Below, one piece after another: positions 38,801-50,644 of a stretch of DNA of 64,000 bases. How positions within the stretch are numbered: the first letter of the stretch is position 1; the number at the start of each line of letters is the position of its first letter. The notes beneath the pieces were generated by a model. That model saw only the letters and a program-made list of their open reading frames with translations. It was not told where the DNA came from and did no database searches. A program made the position numbers and the translations under genes. The DNA is from Onchocerca lupi (Eukaryota; Nematoda; Chromadorea; Rhabditida; Onchocercidae). Location: positions 62,001 to 126,000 of the forward strand of contig JAOVVO010000045.1 of NCBI GenBank assembly GCA_028564675.1. The letters are read 5' to 3'.

Positions 38801-41800
38801 TACGACTTTGAATAACGGTGACAATATTATCTACGACTTTGAATAACTAACCGCACAAACAAACTTGGCCATCTTAGCCGCCGTAAATTAGCAGCTAAAA
38901 TCAACTTAACTGGAAAAAATTAAAATGATATCTAAATATTCCAAAATAGAAAGTTTTACTAAAAAACGTGTGAAGACAAAAAATCCTTATAATAAAAAAA
39001 CAGACAGATGCATATCAAATACATCAGCTATATATTCAGATTCAAAAGTACCACCAATTTTCTTATAATGAATCCCAATTAAACCAACCATTTTCCACGC
39101 TTTCTCTTCCCTTTTATCTTTCGTGTATTTCTTGATTTGTTTGATTTTTTTCTTGGTGGTTCATATTCACTTTCTGAACCAGAAACGACAAAATCATCAT
39201 CACTTTGAGTTCGTTTATTAGAATAATAATTTCGCTTGGATGCTCTGAAAATTGCATAATTTATTGTCAAAGAGAATATTAGGTTCTAATGATTTATAAA
39301 GAGGATTACCCAGTGATATTAAGCATAAGCAAAAATATGAAATAAGAGCAGTTTGTCAATACTCAAATTATGATAGAAATGATACCTTCTTGTACAGGAA
39401 GCATCCGAAGGTAAATATTCATCGGTATCTGATGGGTCCGAAACAGAAGCACTGCTGGAAAGAAAAAGGAACATGCAAAATATTGATAAATTTTTATCAA
39501 GTATTACCAATTATTTGCTTAAAAAATTTTTCAAGACTGAAATATAATGCTAATTATTCATGGACTAAGCATAACAAATATTTGTAAAAATGATATTCTT
39601 GATAGTTAATATTATAAACTGAATTAATATCGACCGTTTCGTCATCCATAAATTAATTACATGAAAAAAGTATTTAAATTATTATTCCAAATGTACTTCT
39701 AAAAGCAGTTACATGAATGGAAAAATTGTGGCCTTTCGAATGATAAAATTTCAATATATCAACACTAAATGAGTTATAAGAAAAAAAACCCCAATATTTT
39801 CTGCATATTTTGATGATTTATGAATTTATTACTATGAAGCTACCTTTTATAACTGTATTCTATTTCACAAATCTTGCTTTCTCTCATCTCCCAAAAATTG
39901 CAGCAAACATGCATCAGTGAATGAAGAATTACTTCATTATAAGAAACAAAAATGAAAGCAAAATATACTAAATAAAATGAAAATACATAGAAATATTACG
40001 CAAAAAAAATTCCCATGATACTTCATGAGAAAAATACATAATATCAAACAACATTTTCGCATAAAAAATCTTACTCGCTCGCTTGATATTCATCAGTATC
40101 CGATTCGGTCATTTCATCTACATTCAGATCATTTAATCGATGACGATTTTTGGTCGGTTTTCCAATTTTCGATTGCATTCTTACGGCTTTCTGACTTTAA
40201 TAAAATTTATATCATATCTTATGTCATAACAAATTTCAAATTTTATTAACATCATTTTTGCAAGGACATATTGCCAACTATAAAGTCCATTATTGAGGTT
40301 GTTCAAAGACTTTTTTAATAACGAATGACATAACCCTACGGAATTTAACTTGTGAAATTTGTTCGATTGAATTTACTCCAGCTACGCTGTTTTTTATCAA
40401 TTCTACCTAATATCCACTGCCTTCACAACAGCCCTTTTTAATATATTCAAAATCCGAACCCATCGAAGCCATCATCCTCCTGAGTATTCTCCATGCTTAT
40501 CGGGATCCGTTTATTTTCAGCGTTTATGATATTTGCCATATCTTTACCACGTCCAGCTCCACTTTTCGGCCGTATATTAGCTGCAAATTTTACTCAAGCA
40601 TTTTTAAATATTTATAAAACAAAGCTGAGATTTCATTTTAAAAAAAAACGAAAAGAAAATATTGGTATACCTCGATTCATTTGTCTTGCTGCCGATTCAT
40701 CTATATTTTTCACAGCTTCCTATAAAACAAATATCTTTTCTGCTCATAACGAAAGTTTCTAAAAATCGCACCTAGATAGCAGCTTTTACTAATATTCTTC
40801 ATTTTTCATGATACATGTTTTGTATACATAAAAATTAAATATAATGTGAAAAAGAACGAAAATCTAATCAAATACCTGGATTAATTCATCATATGCACCG
40901 AATTTATAATCAACTTTAGCAACATGGCGCCTTGATCGTGATAGTGCTATTGGAACAATCGGTTTCTGCGGATGGACACCAAGACGTCTAAACAGGAACA
41001 TAAGCTGCAACTAACGAAAAAAAAATGTAAAGTTCTGATACACAAAAAACTTACCTAATTGCTTTCTTTTTTGATTTCCGCTCACCGTCATCTTCATCTG
41101 ATTCTTCCGATGATTCAGAATTTTCCACTTTTGCATCTCTTACCTACAGTTAAAATATGTCCACTTAGAATAATAAAATAGACTTGCTTTTTGTGCAATG
41201 ACCATGTTTCAAGACCTCATTAATTTCAATACTTAAAATTTCGTAACCTGACATCACTTGAGATCTCGTACCACTTAGATCTTCAAGCTTCTAAGTGTTG
41301 GTTAGGATACTTGTTCGATAAAAGGAACGAAAATAAAATAGTAATATTTCATGGTAAAACTTTCACCACAAAATTTCAAGAACATTTCCAGTATATATTC
41401 GTGAATAAATAATAAATTTATAAAAAAGTTCAAAAAGTAAAAACATACCGTATCAATGATGTTATTTAAAGATACTCCAATATACTCCATCTCGCGCTTT
41501 AATCTCTCCGCAGCTGCTTCTTTTCTGAGTTGAAACGATGACAATAAAGATGTTAGCTAATAAGAAAAATTGTCTTCTGGTATGATGTTATTTTTGTTTC
41601 CTATCTGCGAGATTTTTAAAAAAAAAAAGAAACTTCAAAAAAAAAAAAATCACTTCTTGTCTTCGGCAGCTTTGCGCTTTACTTGCTCAGCAAGTACAGT
41701 CAGCACTTCGGAGAATTTTTCAATTAGCATCGCTTGCTGACAATTTGGACAGAACCAATCATCATCTGGCACATACCATAATATTGGATGTAAGCACCAG

Positions 41801-44800
41801 GTATGCCAAGCTTCATCGCATAAATCACATAACAGCAACTAAAAATATGGTGTTTAAATTTCTAGAATACCAGAAAAGACAACGCATTAGTTAGTTCCAC
41901 ATTTTCAGGACGTTCTTTGTCGTGTTTTGGTGTTTTTAGCCATTGAAAAATTGCCGCCCATATGAGGATGATAAGTCAGATAGATCAAAGATGGATCAAC
42001 ATTCTTAAAAAGTCCCTAAATTCACTTTCTATATTTCAAAGAAATCAAAACCAGGTCAAAAGCATTACCACTTCTGGATTTGAGCTTTTACTGCATCTCA
42101 TACACAATGTTTCTTCTGTAGCTTTCTTTCGCTCTTTTTTAGCTTTCTTTTCTTGATCATCATCACTATCTTCATCTTCTTCTGATTCCACCATCTCAAA
42201 AGGATCTTTTTCCACAGCTGTTTTTCTGCCTCGGCGACGTCTTGAGCTATAAGTGATTTCAATTCCGCTGTCACCAGATATATCTTTGCAATGACTAATG
42301 AATCGAAAGTTTACATCTAAGCATATAAAATTTCAAATGCAGTTACTTCTGATTTTTCTTTTTCAATTCGGAGAGCGGCATAAAATCATCATCGGAAGAG
42401 GTCGAGGTTTCTGCTAGTATAAAATCATCGGCGTCATTTTCATCTTTTTCATTTTCGTCATTATCTTCGCTATCATCCTGATCATCCTGAAATATCTATC
42501 CAATCATTTCCAGATAACACATTTCATAAGAAAAAAAAAAAAAAAAAAACAACATATTTTCTAAAAATCAACCAAATACTAACATTTCTATCAAGAATTT
42601 TTAACTGTTTTGCACTTTCTATTTCCATTTGCTTCTTGTTCTGCTGACTTTTTCTTTTCCCGCTCTGAGGTTTCAGCGGAGCAGTTAATTCCTTCAATTG
42701 ATTTATTGCAGCACTGCGGGCACTTCTGCGCGGTAGGATACGACGATCGAGCTGAGAAAGTAAATTTTCAAAATTTAAATGCATACTTGATTACACATGT
42801 ATGCATACACATTCCGCTACAAAGAAATGCGATATGAAACAATAATGATTAATTATAATATGTAATTATTTCAATTGATTATAAGACTGCTAATCGCTTA
42901 CATTCCCTTCACTGATTGGAGGAAATGTACTTGAGATGCTAAGAGCAGGAAAATGGCACATTAGTGGATGATATGGTATAAATATGTGATTAGATGCCTT
43001 TAAAATTAGCCAGGGCACGATATTCTAAAAATATAACTCAGTACATAATACAAAGCTAAGCTTAGTACATAATACAGTAAATACATAATAAACTTTCAAA
43101 ATGAAGCAAATAAAGGGGACTTACAAATGGTTTTACTTCGTCGGGAATATCTTCTATAATTTCTATTGGTGGTGCACTATTTTCTTTTTTCGACTCTTCT
43201 TCAACAGCTGCTTTTTTCCTCATTTGATTCGATTTCACGAATTTTTTCTGTTATTAATAAAAAATAATACAAACTAATATATAACTGAAAGAAAATGGAA
43301 GAGATATTTTAAGGTACCTTGACTGCAGACTCGTCCTGATAAATATCCAGTAAAGCACCTCTTTTTGTTGTAAATGTAGATAAAACATTAATTTGCTCGC
43401 CTGTCTCAGCTACAGAAGGAGCTGATGATGAATCTATAAAAATGAACAATAGTTTGTAAAAAAAAAGTACAGTTAATCGGACAGAATTATCATCTAAACT
43501 CAGAACACCAAAAATTCACATCTTTTTCATTGTATGACATAAATCTACGCTTAATGATATTTGGCGTATCTGAATTGATATTGCCGCTGAGATGTTACAA
43601 TAAATCTGGATTATACGATTCTATGAAACTTAAAGTAAGGAAATTACAAACCTTCATGCTGTTTTAGCAGATTGGATAAATATTTTGAAGCAAGTTTATT
43701 TTTCAATTCAGTAACCAAATTTTCTAACTCTTCTTTACACCTTAAAAACCTTTCAGATATTCAATTAAATTCCGATGAATTTCAGAATTAAAATTCAAGC
43801 AGATAGAAAACAAATAACATTTAAACCATGAGAAGAAAAAATGAATATTTTTTAAGCTTTCGAACAATCAAGAAAAACGCTGCGTGTTGACCTGCCGAAT
43901 CCTCAACAATGGTTAAATGAAATAATTCTGCTGCTGATGTCCTATGCTTGAGGCAGCATGTCTACTGCAGTTTTGCAAGAGACACAAGATTTTCAATTTA
44001 GATTCAGCAAGAGCAAATGATTTTGCTGTATTCTTCATATATTTACAAATAAAGAATCCAGTTCAAAATTGTGATGAGTGAAATGAATTGCTAGTCATAG
44101 TGAAATTAACTAACTTGGCAACAAGATTCCATGAACCGCCCGAATGATCGTCCTGTTCAGCAGAATATATGCGAATAACTAAATCAGCATCCTGTTGGTA
44201 CAAATAAGCAAGTCCTTCTTTATCATAGCCGATGGGCAAAAGGCGTAAATCACTTGCTGCACAAGAATTTAATAGCTGAAAAATTGAATGTTGGATGGAA
44301 ATATTAAATCCATATAATAAGAAAAAGTAACGAAAAAAAATTGAGTTACAACTGAAGAATTGATTGAAAATGTCTATTTCCTATTGAAAAAGAATGATAT
44401 AATTTAAGGCACCTAAGTATCACTTTCTTTTCCAGTACGTTGTAATATATCCTATGAATATCTTACACTTTCTTTGAATTTAATATTGAAGTCGAATTGG
44501 CTTTCGCATAAAGTTTTAAGAATTGCAAGCTTCGTGGCTACAGTCGTGTGCAAATAGCCGTACCGTTCCAGCTGTAAGTACTCAGTTTCTAGCGATGGAA
44601 TGAGAGAGCAGAATTTCAAGAGGTACTTCTCCCACACTTCCAATCTTGCTGATTTAAATGTTAATTTTCGCATTAACATTAAGTGTAAATCGATCAAATC
44701 CCGATCAACTAAAAATACTTTCGATTAACCAAAAATTAGTAATCTTTAGACATCACAATTAAACAACATTAAAAAAACGGTAATATTGCTTGTGTGCACA

Positions 44801-45757
44801 GCCGTCTTTGACTTTTACGAAACTTCGAATAATCTTTTAGTATGCATCTCTTACAGTGACGATAATTTATGCTGCTGCTAATTAGCCAGAACGAAATGAT
44901 CGCCAGAATGTGGCATATTAATAACTAATATATGATATAATGTAGTCCTCTTCAGAGTATTATCAATTTTCTATCGTATATCAAAAACATAAGAAATAAC
45001 CTCTGCCTGTAATGTGAAAACTGGTAAACATGTTTTCCATTTTGGCGAAGTTCTGCGGCTTCAAACCCAGGAAGACAGCGAATTTATTGAAAAAACTACA
45101 AATGATTGCAAAGGAAGGATCGCTGTAAAGTTTTTGTATTGCACGCTGAAGAATGTGAGCGTTCACTTCTTGTTTCGGCGATTCACATTTATCACCCTGA
45201 AATCACACTATATTTTGCATTTTCACAAATAAAATAAAGATACTAAAAATCGCGTTGTTTTAAATTTGATAGCAAGCTGCATACTTTATTTTGCCAAATA
45301 CTGGAAGCATACTACACATTTTTATTCATTCCTTCTAAATCTTATGTATAAATCTTTATAATACCCCGGGAAACCTTAAAAACAGCTTAAGTAAATTATA
45401 TTTTTGTTTGTGATGATACAATCTTAACTTTAACCGTATCTATGAAAATGATACCCCATGAATTAAACAATAATCAATAAAAAATATGGATTTTAAGGCA
45501 AATACTTTTATTTGTGTATGCAATTATCATCTTGAAACGAGAAAATTTTGCAAAAATAGATTATTTACACTTAATCATATCGCAAAACCATAAGATTTAA
45601 CAACTTAAAGAAAAGAAAAATGAACTTCTTCATCAGTTTGAATTACTCCTCTCGAATCCTTTTGAAGTTCTTCATCTTTACTGAGGCAATCGTCTTGCTC
45701 GCTCTCAACCGGATTTTTGAATTTATTGTTTAAGTCAATTTCTTTGCTTGCATCCAT
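35823..45757 (-). CDS. RSF1: RSF1 orthologue: WHIM/PHD chromatin-remodelling and spacing factor subunit
   Basis: A nuclear histone-binding subunit that in animals pairs with the ISWI ATPase SNF2H for nucleosome spacing. About 29 minus-strand exons encode about 1,250 aa. Landmarks: FAIICSFFNKF (45196-45001); DLIDLHLMLMRKL and LAILKTLCESQFDFNIKFK (44708-44467); LLPIGYDKEGLAYLYQQDAD and VIRIYSAEQDDHSGGSW (44275-44115), the RSF1/CECR2-type WHIM block. The PHD finger is split over 42246-42069 (CMRC) and 41838-41654 (CDLCDEAWHTWC...CPNC). EYIGVSLNNII (41524-41449), DYKFGAYDELIQEAV (40987 to 40671) and GAGRGKDMANIINAEN (about 40575-40464) follow the human order. Next come acidic DSDTDEYQ-type exons and a Pro/Ser/Gln-rich C-terminus ending ASAMDY at 35823. 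Most junctions agree in phase. Those near 40.2-40.45 kb and 38.9-39.08 kb are unresolved. The start is uncertain: 45757 is an in-frame ATG, but the frame continues upstream. Confidence 0.88.
37938..38000 (-). repeat. in-frame 21-bp coding repeat in RSF1 (acidic EEEEVED units)
   Basis: Three consecutive 21-bp units (37938-37958, 37959-37979, 37980-38000) encode EEEEVED-type heptads on the minus strand. They are part of exon 38027-37825. The first two units are nearly identical at nucleotide level, indicating recent slippage. The frame is kept. Confidence 0.85.
38789..38847. repeat. tandem duplication, two copies with 31-bp period
   Basis: GACAATATTATCTACGACTT followed by TGAATAAC occurs at 38789-38816 and, identically, at 38820-38847, separated by GGT. 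It lies in the RSF1 intron between exons 38894-38852 and 38735-38559 and abuts the donor of the upstream exon. Confidence 0.93.
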
Positions 45758-46026
45758 TTCTTTTTTGATACTTAAAGAATAGTTTTCATTCTTTTCATCG
45801 GCATTTTTTACTATGATTAAAGTACCTGCAAAAAAATCATCTGTGAAATATTTCACGTAAAGGAGAAGTACCGAAACTTGTGAACATGAAGCAAGTTAAA
45901 ATTTTAAACGAAACATATACTTAATAATGACTATGCAAAAACTAGTAGTTTAGATTTGATAAAAATGAAAAGGTAAACCATACAAGCACATTAACCAAGT
46001 TAATAAGTCCGCTAAAACTAGCTTAC

Positions 46027-46180
46027 CAAATACAGCCAATATATGACTTGGAACCTGAGACCTGTAATGTCCGACTTTCTCTAGAAAACATATTGCAACG
46101 CTGTCCCAATATATGTCCAATAATTCCCAGTGATTTCTATTGATACATTTAATAATAGCATTTATCTTATTTAAATTCAA
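46027..46180 (-). other. candidate additional 5' exon of RSF1 (unproven)
   Basis: The minus-strand frame reads HWELLDIYWDSVAICFLEKV, then GHYRSQVPSHILAVF, and stops at a good donor (G|GTAAGC at 46027/46026). Its phase (one base left over) fits the exon at 45825-45626, giving AVFGTLIIVKNADEK. The frame has no ATG, so yet another exon would be needed. I find no family match. It may be a real N-terminal extension, an alternative first exon, or chance. Confidence 0.3.
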
Positions 46181-46342
46181 ATGAATCTTACTTCACATAA
46201 AATCCATCGGAAAGTTAAGCAAAAAAGAGTTAAAAATCAACGATGATCTTTAACATTCAAAAATGCACAAGAGAAGAAACTGATTAAAGTAAAGAATCTA
46301 TAACTATCCAATCTCTATCAATATACTGATGATTTACTTCTT

Positions 46343-46416
46343 TTCGAAAGATGTTAGCTTTAAATCATCATACTTAACTTCAAAAAAGTTATCTTCAAAA
46401 GCTAACATCTTTCGAA
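46343..46416. repeat. perfect 19-bp inverted repeat with 36-base spacer
   Basis: TTCGAAAGATGTTAGCTTT (46343-46361) and AAAGCTAACATCTTTCGAA (46398-46416) are exact reverse complements. The next bases inward and outward do not pair. Transcription from either strand would give a stable stem-loop. Confidence 0.9.
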
Positions 46417-47014
46417 CCCAGTCACCTCTTCAGTGAATAACTACCACGACATAATCCGGAATAGAAAGATGCCGGAAATGTGTCAATATATGATTTCCGA
46501 ATAGAGTGATCGAATAAACGGCTTGAAAAAACAATCCAGTGAACCAATCCCATATCGACGAGCACCTGTCCAGCAACACCGACCTAGAAAACCCGCGACT
46601 GAGTGCGATCGCAATAACGGAACATAAATGATTATTCGCAACAATGATCTATTTATTCAGGAAATAGTAAGGAAATAAAAGAGCTCAGCGAGACATAATA
46701 GAGTAAAGAAAATATTATGGTTGGAGATTGATAATAATATGATAAATGCGTATTGAAAAGATAACCAAGGATTGATAACATTTATGAAATAATTATGTTT
46801 ATTAATTAAACAGTTTGAAATTTTTTTCTTCTTGAATATATTGAAGGAAAAAAATAGCACTATGGCAGAATAGATTTGCAGAGAGTGATAAGACTTTTGA
46901 GAGGGAGTACCATTCAGAGAGGATAAGAAATATGAGAGAGTATTTTTAGTACCTAATTGTACGCACGATACTATCGAAGAAATTCCAAACAAAAGTAGTT
47001 TTGGCACGTGTGCG

Positions 47015-47152
47015 TTGGTTGATACGTGTTGGTACGTGTCAATTGGTTAACACGTATTAATACGTGTGGGTTAGTTGACACGTATTGATATGTATGGGTT
47101 GGTTGACACTTGTTAATGCGCGTAAGTTGGTTGATACGTGTAGTTCGATTGG
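47015..47152. repeat. 28-bp minisatellite, almost five units with palindromic cores
   Basis: Units start TTGGTTGA/TTGGTTAA/TTAGTTGA at 47015, 47043, 47071, 47099 and 47127. The core of each is a variant of ACACGTATTAATACGTGT. In unit 2, CACGTATTAATACGTG (47051-47066) is a perfect 16-base palindrome. Units differ by several substitutions but no indels until the last. The period is not a multiple of 3. Confidence 0.88.
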
Positions 47153-47692
47153 TATGTAGCAAGAAATTTCACAAGTGGAAGGTGGAGTCATTTTAATGTT
47201 TATTCAGACGGACGTGTATATCTTTATTAACGTAAGTGTTCATGTCCTTGTTAGTTTTGAACACATGTTCCTTCTTATTCTGAGATTGCAAATTCCAATA
47301 AACTTTGGAGATTAAATAAGTTCACCTCTTATAACGTTTGTTATCAACATTTTACCTGGCTTATTTTCACTCTGAAACGTTTTGAAAAAAAAAAAAAAGA
47401 TCTGAAAGCTCCAAAAATCTGGAAGTTCCGATAGTGTAACTTTGAATTCGAATAATTAGTTCTGATATTTTACGATATAGAAAATAAATTTCTGTATTTT
47501 AAAGGATCTTGAGGATAATTTAGTTCTTTAGTTCATTGAATTCGATGCGCACAATTGCGGAGGTTGCATATTCTCTTTCGATTTTGTAAATACTTATCAT
47601 TCATTTTCCAACATTCAAGTTTTTGTTAATTTTAATGCTGGAAAAAACTTTGCAGCTTCGAGAGAATAAGTATGAAGTAAATTATCACGGCT

Positions 47693-49921
47693 ATGCCATC
47701 CATCGCAAGAATTATTCGACTATTTCGGCATAAGGTATATATCACTCGCATTATCTTTAATGATGAGGAATCAATGATTTCATTTTTTATGACATGAAGT
47801 AGAACATTTAAACTAACTTTTGCATTTCATCTTACATTAAATATCTGAATCAAATCAGCCCTATTCAAATGCCATAAAGTTAGAAGCAGTAGTATTACTT
47901 TGGCATATGATAGCATTATCCATAGCATGATTTATAGACCATGTAATATGATCCATATATCAATTCATTTGCTAAAAAAGCATGTTTGCTGAAATTATCA
48001 AAGCGTAGCTGAAACATGGGCGTGAAAAAAGTTGCGACAGATTGGATTATTTTAACTATAGATTCCATTCTTCATAGTTATTGACATGAACACTTGAATA
48101 CTTTCAATTAAAATATGTGAACTCTCTTCAGTATTTAATTTATTAATATATTTCTTTTTTTTCACAGTTAACAACTCCAAATGATGCAGCTGATGGGATG
48201 TACATGTCGGGATTATTGGCTTGGAAATCTCCCTTTCTGATGAAAGCTGTTGTTGAGACGTTAAATATATCACCTGATGATGATGTTCTAGAACTTGGAA
48301 TCGGATTTGGCGATGGTTTGTTTCAACATAATTAAAGTAGTCTTTCAATATACTGGATTTCCACATCGTCCTTTCCCGGAATAAGAAACAAGTGAATTCA
48401 TTTTATTCGGTTTTTAGCTTTGTGGAAAGTTGTTATAGTGAATGTGATGTATCATGAACCTTACTTTTTGCATTATTTCTGCGACTGCATTTGGTTATTA
48501 GAATCCGAAAGGACTCTTCAATGAAAATGTGAGATAATCAATTCTCTTGATGTGAATCTTTCGAGGAATTCCAATTTCCTCAGGTAATTCCAGGTGTACT
48601 ATACTCTTACAAGCATGTCAGGGAGGGCAAAGGAACAATATATAGTGTGGATAGATGGACTTCATTATTTGGAGCGGTTCAAGGACGTTTTCCTAAAAAA
48701 GCATTGGAAGATAAACGGATTGTTTTTAATGAAGCAAGTCTTTTTTCCTCAAAATGATTTTCCAATATCAGCATTCTCATCTGCTTTTGGTACGATCATT
48801 TTCATATATTTATAAGGACTTATTTATCATTTATCCTTTTTTGCTACACTTAGGTGTCCGATGCAAAACTTTTGCCGTTCAACAATGAATTTTTCGACAA
48901 GATATTTCATGTCCATTCATCGTATTTTTGGGCTTCTGATTTACCGGCAACTTTAGCTGAGATAATTAGGGTGCTGAAACCAGGTGGTATCTTCCTCTCT
49001 GGCATGCATTTGAAAAAGTTTGTTTTTTGTGATTTTTTTGATCAAGAACTGAATTGATAGAAAGTAAAATTATGAAAAATTTCAGATAAATTAGTGTCTA
49101 GTTTTTAACATTCATAATCTTAAGAAGCTAATGTAACTGATCATCTGTTTTTAGGCTTGAATTGCTGGAGAAGGGAAAATTAATAAGGCGGCAGCAGTAT
49201 GATCCAAGTCGATATATTTTCGAACTGGAGCCTGCTGGATTCACAGATGTTAGAGTAAGATTTGTTTAAGAAAAATTTGTTTTAAATTTTGTTCTCTCAA
49301 AATTAATGTTTACACGGCCTTACTGAATTTGGAAAAAATTCTTATTTAAGAAATCTTGAGAACGGAGTTTTAATTAAATGCAGAATTAACGGCTTAGATT
49401 AGCAATGCTTGATTTGCATTGATCTTAATATAAAATCTATGCTAAAGAGAAAATTTGTATATTAAGATTTTTTCGCTCATCTTTTAGTTTTTGTTAGTTT
49501 ATGTTATCATCATTGCCAAGTCTGGAAAATATCGATTTGGAGAAGTGTAAGTTTTCCATGCTTGGATAAAATATGGAAGTAAATCGTTTGAAAATTTGTA
49601 AAAGAATTTCACGAATAACAATTAACTTACTGAATATTTACGCAGATGGAGTATATCAAGGGAACGACAAACAAAGAATACCAGTTGATATTAGCCAAGA
49701 AACCATTAGAAATCAAAGAATTGCGTGATCCGGATGAAGTCGCTGCTTATCTAGAAAATAAGTTGATGAAAGAATATGTCATTGAATGTGGTATCGATCA
49801 AGGTCATTCTCTAGTGGAAATCGAGAGGGAATTTTTATGTGATAAAATTCACAATAATGTGAAATTATTAGGAGAAAATAAAGAAAGTAAACCTTTTCGC
49901 GTAACAAGTTCCAAACAGTGA
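47693..49921 (+). CDS. class I SAM-dependent methyltransferase (substrate unknown)
   Basis: A small-molecule-type methyltransferase, probably soluble. Exons: 47693-47734, 48168-48315, 48594-48733, 48854-49017, 49155-49254, 49646-49921; total about 289 aa. The SAM-binding motif I is DDDVLELGIGFGDG (about residues 50-63). A Rossmann strand with acidic end follows (GTIYSVDRW). Motif II is VSDAKLLPFNNEFFDKIFHV, and motif III is EIIRVLKPGGIFLSG. FELEPAGFTDVR and YQLILAKKP complete the methyltransferase-11 fold. The tail of about 60 aa (from EIKELRDPDEV) is charged and not family-typical. All phases agree if intron 3 uses a GC donor (GCAAGT at 48734). The start is the ATG giving MPSIARIIRLF. AATAAA at 50405. 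I cannot name the subfamily. Confidence 0.85.
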
Positions 49922-50644
49922 ATTATGCAGGATTATTGTCCAAATTGAATCAATAGATTTCTAGCTGCTACAAAACTGATTTGAAATTAAAAATATTTTC
50001 GAAAAATATTTCTTCTGTACTTGCTTCAATTAAATTTGCAATATTAAGTTTTAACTAAGAATATGTTTCCGAGCTTATAATATTACAATTTCTGTATTAC
50101 GTGGTATAGCGACTGTTTCAGTTAGAAAGCAATCGCTTAAGAGAATTTCAATTCAATTCACGATGAGAATATTCAACGTGGTTTGCAGTTCGCACTTTTG
50201 AATATTTTCAAATTTATTTTGAAACTTCAATTTCATCACTTAGTTTTTCTAATAATCCTTTCTTTTATCTGATACAGTTTCAGAAGAATGAACTGCTGGA
50301 ATTAAGAATATTCAGTTCTTTAATCATGACATAAATCTACATGGTGGTTTTTTTTGCATGTTGCAGATATACTGTATTTTAATGTTAATAGATATAATTG
50401 TTCCAATAAATTTTAATATTTCAAAAATTTGACTGTTTTGCGCTTCATTATATTTCTCATTATATTCCATATTTTTCATGTTTCCCTTCGATGTAAACTA
50501 ATCTTTTTTGATGAGTAGTTAGGTGGTCTTAATACATCTAGTGATAAGACTCGAGATGATTCTAGAGTGTCATAGAACGCAATTAAACTGACTAAAATTA
50601 TTCTCAGATCTTCCTCTTATCATGTTTTCAGATGTTTGCATCTA
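49922..50644. other. intergenic region between methyltransferase and mitochondrial MetRS
   Basis: It holds the methyltransferase 3' UTR with AATAAA at 50405 and then about 235 bases before the next ATG. TTTTCAG ends at 50631, thirteen bases before that ATG, a plausible trans-splice acceptor. No coding exon was seen. Confidence 0.55.

Larger units (their letters stand above)
46181..47692. promoter_or_regulatory. divergent intergenic region, probable promoters of RSF1 (-) and the methyltransferase (+)
   Basis: The two genes point away from each other across this stretch, so both promoters probably lie here. Nothing in it reads as an exon. It contains a perfect 19-bp inverted repeat (46343-46416) and a 28-bp minisatellite (47015-47152). 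A less AT-rich patch at about 46530-46620 may be near the RSF1 transcription start. No core promoter motif can be assigned with confidence. Confidence 0.45.

Noticed and set aside
46971..47162. Minus-strand Thr/Asn/Gln-rich repetitive open frame
   Set aside because: It is produced by the 28-bp minisatellite, whose period does not preserve a reading frame.
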